Shown here: positions 1-5,371 of the stretch, piece after piece
Numbering within the stretch: position 1 is the first letter of the stretch
How the letters are laid out: every line of letters starts with the position of its first letter
Origin: an uncultured Alphaproteobacteria bacterium
Lineage (GTDB): Bacteria; Pseudomonadota; Alphaproteobacteria; CAAHEQ01; UBA3637
Reading direction: 5' to 3'
Length of the DNA: 5,704 nucleotides
Assembly (NCBI GenBank): GCA_947305835.1
Contig: CAMZEQ010000053.1
Span: 1-5,704 of the forward strand
Notes under the pieces: model-generated
What the model saw: only the letters and a program-made list of their open reading frames with translations
Database searches by the model: none
Told to the model about the DNA's origin: nothing
Position numbers and translations under genes: made by a program

Positions 1-485
1 TCTTTTAAATCATTATCGCTTGCATTTTTCTTTTTGGGTAAAATTTTTAAAATAACTCGACTGATGGTATTCAGACAAACCACCAAAGGACTTAAGACAA
101 AAACAATCGCTTGTAAAGGATAAGTAATTGCAAACGCAAAAGGTAATGTTTGTTGAATTGCATATGTTTTGGGTAAAATCTCGGCAAAAATCAAAACAAC
201 AAAACTGACCCCGAAAGTGGCTAAGGCCACACCGCGGACAGGTCCGAAAAGATCGATTAACATACTGGTGGATAAGGCGGTTAAAGCGATATTAACCAAA
301 TTGTTTCCCAACAAAAGCGTACCCAATAATTTATCCGGTTTGTTTTTCAGGTTGAGCAAAATTTTGGCACGTTTGTCGCCTTTGTCAGCACGGGCTGAAA
401 GCAATGGGACAGAAATGGCCGTAACAGCAGTTTCTACGCCTGAAAAGAAAAAGGATAATAACAATAAGATAATCAGTTTAATCAT
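1..485 (-). CDS. DUF21/CNNM transmembrane-domain protein (HlyC/CorC family), N-terminal part
   Basis: The gene runs leftward from ATG at 485-483 and leaves the window after 161 complete codons, so only the N-terminal membrane domain is visible. Residues 11-20 (SFFFSGVETA), 59-65 (LGNNLVN) and 101-107 (AEILPKT) are characteristic DUF21/CNNM motifs. Four hydrophobic stretches lie near residues 1-24, 54-78, 86-108 and 117-147, followed by a lysine-rich segment at 147-153. Family members normally continue into paired CBS domains and a CorC_HlyC C-terminal domain, which would lie beyond the edge. They are inner-membrane proteins linked to magnesium, cobalt or other cation handling; the old hemolysin label is misleading. 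The start overlaps the end of aroK by 8 bases (478-485), with AAGGA five bases upstream, so translation is probably coupled to aroK. Family is near certain, substrate unknown. Confidence 0.9.
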   Translation of the reverse strand, partial: MIKLIILLLLSFFFSGVETAVTAISVPLLSARADKGDKRAKILLNLKNKPDKLLGTLLLGNNLVNIALTALSTSMLIDLFGPVRGVALATFGVSFVVLIFAEILPKTYAIQQTLPFAFAITYPLQAIVFVLSPLVVCLNTISRVILKILPKKKNASDNDLK

Positions 486-1035
486 TTTTTTCCTTATGGG
501 AAATGATTCCCTGTTTTTCTAATTGGTTAAAAATGCGATGAATGGTGTAATACGGCGGTTCATCAAACGATTCGACCGTAATATCTGCTTCACTGTAAAG
601 CGGATAACATTCTTTAACCAAACGTTGAATTGTTTTTTTGTTATCTGCTGCCGGTACCAAAGGTCTGTGTGTGCGCCCCTGTGTGCGTCCGCAAATTACG
701 TCTGTACCCGCTTTAATCCAAATAGAAACAGCCTTTTCTTTTGCGACTTTTCGGGTATGTTCGGATAAAAATGCACCGCCGCCGCTTGATAAAACACAAG
801 GCGCCCCCTTTAATAATCTTTCCATGACTTTTTCTTCGCCTTTTCGGAATTCTTCCTCACCATAGCGCGCGAACAAATCCGAAATGGTAAAACCCGTCAT
901 CCGTTCAATTTCTTTGTCTGAATCTATGAACGGTAAATGCAACTTTCGGGCCATCATACGCCCTAAACTGGTCTTACCGACACCCATCATGCCGACTAAA
1001 AGTAAGATTTTTTGTTGTAATAATTTCTGACTCAT
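478..1035 (-). CDS. aroK: Shikimate kinase with an Arg-to-Cys change in the substrate site
   Basis: A 185-aa cytoplasmic enzyme that phosphorylates shikimate to shikimate 3-phosphate with ATP, in the route to chorismate and aromatic amino acids. Visible motifs in order: Walker A GMMGVGKT at 15-22 (K21); IDSD at 37-40, with D40 the expected shikimate ligand; GEEEFRKGE at 59-67, with R64 matching the conserved substrate arginine; GGG at 85-87; and the LID region 117-126 with R117 and R124 (RPLV). Length is normal for the family with a slightly long C-terminus. The start at 1035 leaves 14 residues before Walker A, about as expected. Oddity: the segment normally written ER-x-P-x-Y reads ECYPLY at 142-147, so Cys143 replaces the arginine that usually contacts the shikimate carboxylate. 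No Shine-Dalgarno precedes the ATG. The gene overlaps the DUF21 gene downstream, and aroB is absent from this spot. Confidence 0.95.
   Translation of the reverse strand: MSQKLLQQKILLLVGMMGVGKTSLGRMMARKLHLPFIDSDKEIERMTGFTISDLFARYGEEEFRKGEEKVMERLLKGAPCVLSSGGGAFLSEHTRKVAKEKAVSIWIKAGTDVICGRTQGRTHRPLVPAADNKKTIQRLVKECYPLYSEADITVESFDEPPYYTIHRIFNQLEKQGIISHKEKND
491..495 (-). promoter_or_regulatory. Ribosome binding site for the DUF21 gene, inside aroK
   Basis: On the minus strand AAGGA is followed by five A residues and then ATG at 485. It lies within the last codons of aroK and fixes the DUF21 start at the 8-base overlap rather than at a later codon. Confidence 0.65.
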
Positions 1036-1043
1036 GCTATAAC
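1015..1043 (+). promoter_or_regulatory. Candidate rightward promoter for the 47-codon ORF and xerD
   Basis: TTGTAA (1015-1020) and TATAAC (1038-1043) are spaced by 17 bases; the -35 is a weak four-of-six match and the -10 five of six. A second TATAAC follows directly at 1044-1049. Transcription would start near 1050, giving a leader of about 37 bases. The -10 overlaps that of the leftward promoter. Confidence 0.4.
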
Positions 1044-1070
1044 TATAACATGTTTTTTTAAAATTGTCCA
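1042..1070 (-). promoter_or_regulatory. Candidate sigma70-type promoter for aroK
   Basis: On the minus strand TGGACA (1070-1065) and TATAGT (1047-1042) are separated by 17 bases, and each matches consensus at five of six positions. Transcription would begin near 1035, the first base of the aroK ATG, predicting a nearly leaderless mRNA. Based on sequence matching only. Confidence 0.5.
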
Positions 1071-1074
1071 GTTC

Positions 1075-1080
1075 AGGAGG
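1075..1080 (+). promoter_or_regulatory. Perfect Shine-Dalgarno site of the 47-codon ORF
   Basis: AGGAGG followed by six bases and then ATG at 1087. It is among the strongest ribosome binding sites in the window and is the main evidence that the short ORF is translated. Confidence 0.8.
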
Positions 1081-1086
1081 TAAAAA

Positions 1087-1230
1087 ATGGCGTTACATGA
1101 AAAAAAATCAAATCCTTGGAGATGGGTTTTGGGCTTGATTATCCTGGGGGTTGTGGTATTGTTTGCTTGTTGTGATTTTATGCCAAAGCCACAAACGGTT
1201 GAACGGCAAATAGTGCATACGGCAGATTAA
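1087..1230 (+). CDS. 47-aa single-pass membrane or lipoprotein-like small protein, unrecognised
   Basis: I do not recognise this protein. It has a basic, polar N-terminus (residues 2-12, with K6, K7 and R12), one hydrophobic segment at about 13-29 (from WVLGL to LFACC), and a polar tail of 18 residues (PKPQTVERQIVHTAD at its end). By the positive-inside rule the tail would face the periplasm. The LFAC at 25-28 resembles a lipobox, but Phe at the -2 position is not typical, so a plain membrane anchor is equally possible. Support for being a gene: a perfect AGGAGG at the right distance, a clean ORF filling the gap, and TAA at 1228-1230 directly abutting the xerD ATG at 1231. xerD has no Shine-Dalgarno of its own, so translating this ORF probably serves, at least in part, to load ribosomes onto xerD. 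It could be a functional microprotein, a leader ORF, or both. Confidence 0.7.
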   Translation: MALHEKKSNPWRWVLGLIILGVVVLFACCDFMPKPQTVERQIVHTAD

Positions 1231-2154
1231 ATGCATTCCAATCAAATTGATGCGTTTTTGGAAATGATGCAGGCAGAAAGGGGAGCCGGTGCGAATACTG
1301 TTTCCGCTTATCGCCATGATATGAATATGTTGGATGAATATTTGACGGTTCGACACATTGATCTGCTGAGTGCATCTGAAAAAGATTTACAAAGCTTTTT
1401 GATTTTCTTGTCGGATAGCGGAGATTCGGCCAGAACACAGGCGCGTCGGCTTTCTTGCATCCATGAATTTTATCGTTTTGCATATTCCGAAGGGTGGATA
1501 AAAATCAATCCGGCTGATTATTTACAAGGTCCCAAGTTGCCCGCTTCTTTGCCAAAATACTTAAGTGAAGAAGAAGTTTTAAAACTGATTCAAAAAGCAC
1601 AACAAAATGATAAACGTTTATATGTTTTATTGGAAGTCCTGTATGCTTCAGGTATGCGTGTCAGTGAATTGGTGACTTTACCGTTGGGGGCATATGTGGC
1701 AGGTGAAAAGCATTTGCAAATTATCGGAAAGGCTGGTAAAGAACGTATCGTACCATTGAATGAACACGCCATTTGCGCTTTAAATGAATGGCTTGTTATC
1801 AGGGAAAATGATTTGCCCAAAAATCGTCAAAGTAAATGGCTTTTTCCGTCCGGTAAAAGTCATTTCGGTCATTTAACACGGGATGCTTTTTTTAAACGGT
1901 TAAAAAGTTTAGCTGTTCAAGTCGGTATCAGTCCCGGTAAAGTATCACCACATGTTTTCCGCCATTCGTTTGCGTCACATTTAATGGCACATGACGCGGA
2001 TTTACGCTCTGTTCAGCAAATGTTGGGGCATGCGGAAATTGCCACAACTGAAATTTACACGCATGTTTTACCTGACAGATTAAAAAAGATAGTTGAAAAT
2101 TCTCATCCTTTGTCGTATAATGCCTCCCGGGAAAAAAATGAAAATAGTGGATAA
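1231..2154 (+). CDS. xerD: Tyrosine recombinase XerD (chromosome dimer resolution)
   Basis: A 307-aa cytoplasmic site-specific recombinase that, with a XerC partner and FtsK, should act at the dif site to resolve chromosome dimers. The N-terminal SAM-like DNA-binding domain spans about residues 1-88, and the catalytic domain about 108-285. The complete catalytic set is visible: R143 (SGMRVSELV), K167 (GKAGKERIVPL), H241 and R244 (HVFRHSFASH), H267 (LGHAEIATT) and nucleophile Y276 (IYTHV). XerD is preferred over XerC from close resemblance to E. coli XerD around residues 102-112 and 233-280, and from placement beside aroK as in other alphaproteobacteria. The ATG abuts the stop of the preceding short ORF and lacks a Shine-Dalgarno, suggesting termination-reinitiation. 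The tail (about residues 296-307) extends past the usual family end and shares DNA with the lpt promoter and the first 17 bases of the next gene. Confidence 0.93.
   Translation: MHSNQIDAFLEMMQAERGAGANTVSAYRHDMNMLDEYLTVRHIDLLSASEKDLQSFLIFLSDSGDSARTQARRLSCIHEFYRFAYSEGWIKINPADYLQGPKLPASLPKYLSEEEVLKLIQKAQQNDKRLYVLLEVLYASGMRVSELVTLPLGAYVAGEKHLQIIGKAGKERIVPLNEHAICALNEWLVIRENDLPKNRQSKWLFPSGKSHFGHLTRDAFFKRLKSLAVQVGISPGKVSPHVFRHSFASHLMAHDADLRSVQQMLGHAEIATTEIYTHVLPDRLKKIVENSHPLSYNASREKNENSG
2093..2121 (+). promoter_or_regulatory. Strong candidate promoter for the lpt-surA operon, inside xerD
   Basis: TTGAAA (2093-2098), a 17-base spacer and a perfect TATAAT (2116-2121). The predicted start near 2128 leaves a leader of only about 10 bases before ATG at 2138. 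The TTG of the -35 also opens a longer version of the downstream reading frame, but that codon cannot lie on a transcript from this promoter. Confidence 0.65.
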
Positions 2155-3220
2155 ATACATTTTACGACAGTTAATTGTCGGATTTTTATTGGTTTTAAGC
2201 TGCCTAACCATGTTGGTCTGGCTGACCCAGTCTTTGCGCATGATTGATATGATCGTCAGTAAAGGAGTCGGTGTCGGTGTTTTTATCGAAATGACCTTAC
2301 TTGTATTGCCGAATTTTATGCAAATTTTAATGCCGTTGGCTTTGTTTGCGGTGGTATTGTTTACTTTTATCAGAATGCAATCCGACAAAGAATTGATGGT
2401 TCTGAAGGCTGTCGGGATGAGTCCGGCCCAATTGATGCGTCCCGTTTTGAAGATGGCGGCTGTTTTAACACTCATCGGATATTTGCTTTCTTTTATAATA
2501 ACGCCATGGGCAACCACGACTGTGCGTGAAATGCGCTGGAAGATCCAAAATAATTTGTCTCATGTCTTATTGCAAGAGGGGCAATTTAACACTTTTAAAA
2601 AAGGCATGATGATTTATATTCGTGAGCGTCTTCCTGACGGTGCAATCAAGGGGATTTTAGCTTATGAAATCAAAAATAACAAAAAATCTGTTTTGATAGC
2701 AGATGAGGGGACTTTATATCAAACACCGGATGGTTTGGAAATTTTATTTGGGCATGGTGTACGGCAAGAGTATAATCCCCAAAATCAAGATTTTTCGGTT
2801 CTTAAATTTGATAAATATACAATTACGTTGAATGATGCGCGTCATTCGGGCAGTTCGCGTGTGCCCAGCGTGCGCGAATTGCCTTTTACGTATTTGCTGA
2901 CTGTCCCGAAAGACAAAGCAATTGATGCGGCTTCATGGCGCAAATACAAGGTGGAGGCATTTAAACGTTTGACCCAACCGTTGTATAATTTTGTGTTTGC
3001 TTTGTTGGCATTGGTGGGTGTTTTGACGGGTTATTATAACCGTCGCGGGCAATCGGGGCGTGTTAATTTTGTTGTCGGGGCCGCTTTGTTGATTCAGGTT
3101 TTCGCCTTGATGTTTGAAAATTTATCAGGTAAAAATTTATGGGCAATCTTTTTAATGCTGCTGAACATTGGAATTCCCGTGTGGATTATCTTACGTATTT
3201 TCCAAAAGGAAAAAGGCCCG
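2138..3220 (+). other. lptF: LptF-like permease segment of the fusion (residues 1-361)
   Basis: Its 361 residues match the usual length of free-standing LptF or LptG (about 360), so nothing seems lost from its C-terminus. Six membrane segments with a basic N-terminus put both ends in the cytoplasm. The segment after the last membrane helix is short and basic (RIFQKEKG, 353-360), as in free LptF/LptG tails. No second permease gene lies before LptD in this window, so LptG must be elsewhere, absent, or replaced by a homodimer. Assignment to LptF rather than LptG is by remembered resemblance and is moderate. Confidence 0.7.
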
Positions 3221-5371
3221 ATTTTAAAGCATTTTATCTTTTTTGTATGTCTGATTTTATGCGGACAGGTTTGGGCCGGTTCAAAGGTGGATGTTTCCGC
3301 TTTTAACAAAGAACAACCGATTGATTTCGAAGCAGATCATATTTCCTATGATCAACATCAACAAATCATGACTGCCTCAGGTAATGTTATCTTAAAGCAA
3401 AATGGTATTTTATTTCAAACAAATGAGATTACTTATAATCAGGAAAAAGATCTTGTTTATATTCCCGGCGAAGCCCAAATGATTTTACCTGATGGGAATT
3501 CTTCAATTGTTCGGGATATTCGTTTAAAGGCGCACGGGGATGAAGTTGAAACGGGCAAAGGACAAATGGAAATGGCAGACGGAACACATTTGTGGGCCAA
3601 TCGTATAATTCGAAAAAATAAAGGAACGGAAAATGAATTGAAAGATGCCTTTTATACTCCTTGCGATATGTGTGAAGCAAAATCGCCGTTGTGGCAACTG
3701 CATGCCAGTTCCGTGGAACAAGATGATGAAAGTCATATGATGCGTTTTTGGAATACGCGATTGGAAGTTAAAGATATACCGGTTCTTTATTTTCCTTATT
3801 TCCAAATGCCTGATTATACGGTTAAGCGGCAAACGGGATTTTTGACCCCGACATTCGGTACAAACACTGCTTTAAAGGCGCATATCAAGACCCCTTATTT
3901 TGTTAATATTGCCCCCAATCAAAACTTAACAATTACCCCTGTTGTTTCTTTTGTTCGTAATCCGTTGGGAATGATGGATTATTCTGCTTTATTTACTCAA
4001 GGTAAAGTTAATTTAAAAAGCAGTTATACTGTCGATGAAGAACATAAAAAACAAGGGCATATTAATTCAAGTTTTGAATATGATCCCAACAGTTCTTGGC
4101 GTTTGACGGGGGGGTATAATCGCTCTTTAACGGACACTTATTTTCGCCGGTATGGTGTTTTACAAGAAGATACATCACAATCTTTTTTAACGTCCCATCT
4201 AACGGCGGAATATTATGGCAACAGATTGCAAGCCGCCACAACTTTTTATAACTTCCAAAGTTTACAAGATGGTGTTTCATCCCGGGAAATACCCGTTGTT
4301 TTACCCGTTTTTAATGCACGTTATACCTCCTTGCCATTAACAGAGGCCGGGGGTGTTCTTTTTTCGGATGTGAATGGTGCTTTTATTAATGACAGAACAC
4401 ATTTTAAATCAAACCGTGTCTCTTTGACTCAGGGCATTCAATTGCCCTATCGCACACGCTTCGGTTTAAATACGGAATTATCCGGAACCGTGCGTACGGA
4501 CGGTTACAGTGTAGATACGGGACGTAACGGTATCGGTTTCGGGCGGACGGACAATTCTTATTTTGCAGGGCGGATTTTCCCCCAAGCCGTGTTGAAATTG
4601 AGCTATCCGTTGATCCAAAAAAGCTCTGAATACATACAGGTTTTGGAACCCATTGTTATGTTTGTTGCGGGGCCAAATGGTTCAAACAGTGATAAGATTC
4701 CGAACGTGGACAGTACGGTTTTTGATTTTGATGACTCTAATTTGTTTTCTCCTAATCGTTATGTGGGATATGATAAAGTAGAATCCGGCTCTCGTGTCAA
4801 GTATGGTATTCAATGGACGTTATATCAGGTCGGTAAAAAACGTTCCATTCAGGCTTTATTCGGCCAAAGTGCGCGTTTTACGAATGAAGCCGAATTGGAT
4901 GACGCCATGGGGTATGTTCATCGTTTGTCCAGCTATGTCGGTCGGTTAAGGCTGAACTATGAATATTTGACATTGGCCTATCGATTCCGCTTTGCCCAAG
5001 ATAACTTGGAACCCCAAAAGAACGATGTCTCTGTGGAAGTCGGCTCACAGCCTTTGCGCGTGGGTGTTGAGTATTTATTCCAAGACGCTTTTGTTATGAA
5101 GAACATTAATTATGCGCCCAAAAAGGAAATTTCGCTTTACGCGCGTTCACGCCTGACGAAAAATTGGTCTGCCGAAGGTCGTTATCGGTATAATTTGTTA
5201 AAAGAAAACAAGGGCGCACTGGAAACATACGGTGTTTTGCGCTATGATAATGAATGTACGGCGGTTGAGCTGGTGGGTAGCAAGTCTTATACGCATGACC
5301 GTAATTATCACGGTGATACGTCGGTAATGATCAGGGTTTATTTAAAGACATTGGGAGGATTCGGGCAATGA
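2138..5371 (+). CDS. lptF-lptD: LptF/LptG-type permease fused in frame to LptD (LPS export and outer-membrane assembly)
   Basis: One uninterrupted 1077-codon ORF carries two proteins normally separate. Residues 1-361 are a full-length YjgP/YjgQ permease of the LptB2FG LPS-extracting ABC transporter. Membrane segments fall near 12-33, 47-78, 104-123, 278-298, 306-327 and 334-354. The cytoplasmic coupling helix is near 79-100 (E85 in SDKELMVLKAVGMS), and a periplasmic jellyroll lies at about 125-262. It looks more like alphaproteobacterial LptF than LptG (QEGQFNTF and YIRERLPDG at 146-168). Residues 362-1077 are LptD, with signal peptide, periplasmic OstA-like domain and beta-barrel. The start at 2138 (MKIVDKYILRQ) fits the family and overlaps xerD by 17 bases; only weak GGGAA precedes it. 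The gene ends in an ATGA overlap with surA. Whether one long protein or two are made is unknown. A lost stop through mutation or assembly error remains possible, but both halves are intact. Confidence 0.9.
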   Translation: MKIVDKYILRQLIVGFLLVLSCLTMLVWLTQSLRMIDMIVSKGVGVGVFIEMTLLVLPNFMQILMPLALFAVVLFTFIRMQSDKELMVLKAVGMSPAQLMRPVLKMAAVLTLIGYLLSFIITPWATTTVREMRWKIQNNLSHVLLQEGQFNTFKKGMMIYIRERLPDGAIKGILAYEIKNNKKSVLIADEGTLYQTPDGLEILFGHGVRQEYNPQNQDFSVLKFDKYTITLNDARHSGSSRVPSVRELPFTYLLTVPKDKAIDAASWRKYKVEAFKRLTQPLYNFVFALLALVGVLTGYYNRRGQSGRVNFVVGAALLIQVFALMFENLSGKNLWAIFLMLLNIGIPVWIILRIFQKEKGPILKHFIFFVCLILCGQVWAGSKVDVSAFNKEQPIDFEADHISYDQHQQIMTASGNVILKQNGILFQTNEITYNQEKDLVYIPGEAQMILPDGNSSIVRDIRLKAHGDEVETGKGQMEMADGTHLWANRIIRKNKGTENELKDAFYTPCDMCEAKSPLWQLHASSVEQDDESHMMRFWNTRLEVKDIPVLYFPYFQMPDYTVKRQTGFLTPTFGTNTALKAHIKTPYFVNIAPNQNLTITPVVSFVRNPLGMMDYSALFTQGKVNLKSSYTVDEEHKKQGHINSSFEYDPNSSWRLTGGYNRSLTDTYFRRYGVLQEDTSQSFLTSHLTAEYYGNRLQAATTFYNFQSLQDGVSSREIPVVLPVFNARYTSLPLTEAGGVLFSDVNGAFINDRTHFKSNRVSLTQGIQLPYRTRFGLNTELSGTVRTDGYSVDTGRNGIGFGRTDNSYFAGRIFPQAVLKLSYPLIQKSSEYIQVLEPIVMFVAGPNGSNSDKIPNVDSTVFDFDDSNLFSPNRYVGYDKVESGSRVKYGIQWTLYQVGKKRSIQALFGQSARFTNEAELDDAMGYVHRLSSYVGRLRLNYEYLTLAYRFRFAQDNLEPQKNDVSVEVGSQPLRVGVEYLFQDAFVMKNINYAPKKEISLYARSRLTKNWSAEGRYRYNLLKENKGALETYGVLRYDNECTAVELVGSKSYTHDRNYHGDTSVMIRVYLKTLGGFGQ
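3204..3223 (+). promoter_or_regulatory. Candidate internal ribosome binding site and AUU start for LptD
   Basis: AAAAGGAAAAAGG (3204-3216) offers AAGGA at 3206-3210 and AAAGG at 3212-3216, placed 10 and 4 bases before ATT at 3221-3223. The ATT opens directly onto a signal-peptide sequence (LKHFIFF). AUU initiation is rare but established, for example in E. coli infC. The A/G richness also reflects lysine and glutamate codons of the LptF tail, so this is suggestive only. Confidence 0.35.
3221..3277 (+). other. Buried signal peptide of LptD inside the fusion
   Basis: Residues 362-380 have a basic start (K364, H365), a hydrophobic core (366-375) and a signal peptidase I motif ending V-W-A before Gly381. 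As a seventh membrane segment after six LptF helices, it would run from cytoplasm to periplasm, the orientation needed for cleavage and LptD release. Confidence 0.65.
5353..5359 (+). promoter_or_regulatory. Ribosome binding site of surA, inside the end of lptD
   Basis: GGGAGGA lies eight bases before ATG at 5368 and at the same time encodes the glycine pair near the LptD C-terminus. It supports coupled translation across the ATGA overlap and fixes the surA start. Confidence 0.75.

Larger units (their letters stand above)
3221..5371 (+). other. lptD: LptD (OstA/Imp) segment of the fusion (residues 362-1077)
   Basis: LptD is the outer-membrane barrel that places LPS in the outer leaflet. This segment of 716 residues is close to normal size. 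After a signal peptide (362-380), residues 394-455 form the OstA-like periplasmic jellyroll (PIDFEADHISYD, then TASGNVILKQ). Residues 507-519 carry CxxC (C509, C512) followed by PLWQ, and 550-570 read LYFPYFQMPD then KRQTGFLTP, a hallmark of the family. The barrel covers roughly 571-1077, rich in alternating aromatic strands. C1040 (YDNEC) is the only C-terminal cysteine, compared with the adjacent pair in E. coli LptD. If made independently, translation would have to begin at the AUU at 3221, since no ATG, GTG or TTG lies at the junction in this frame. Confidence 0.85.

Noticed and set aside
169..522. Plus-strand open frame opposite the DUF21 gene
   Set aside because: The opposite strand encodes recognisable DUF21 motifs throughout; the plus-strand translation is lysine/serine-rich low-complexity with no family resemblance.
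1051..1068. T-rich run in the divergent intergenic region as a terminator
   Set aside because: There is no GC-rich hairpin before it, and it lies between divergent gene starts where no transcript needs ending.
1108..1483. Minus-strand open frames across the short ORF and the start of xerD
   Set aside because: They are antisense to convincing xerD coding sequence and to a short ORF with a perfect ribosome site, and their translations resemble nothing.
2093..2137. Upstream TTG start giving 15 extra residues on the LptF-LptD protein
   Set aside because: The TTG is the -35 hexamer of a good promoter, it has no ribosome site, and the extra residues do not fit the family; ATG at 2138 gives the expected MKIVDKYILRQ start.
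2080..2517. Minus-strand open frame opposite the start of the permease
   Set aside because: It is antisense to clear LptF membrane segments and the xerD end, with no recognisable motifs or ribosome site.
3220..3226. A T-run indel as a simple explanation of the LptF-LptD fusion
   Set aside because: Removing one T would give an LptF stop (ATT TAA), but LptD would still lack an ATG/GTG/TTG start and lose the ATT; the error cannot be excluded without reads, yet it does not restore two ordinary genes.
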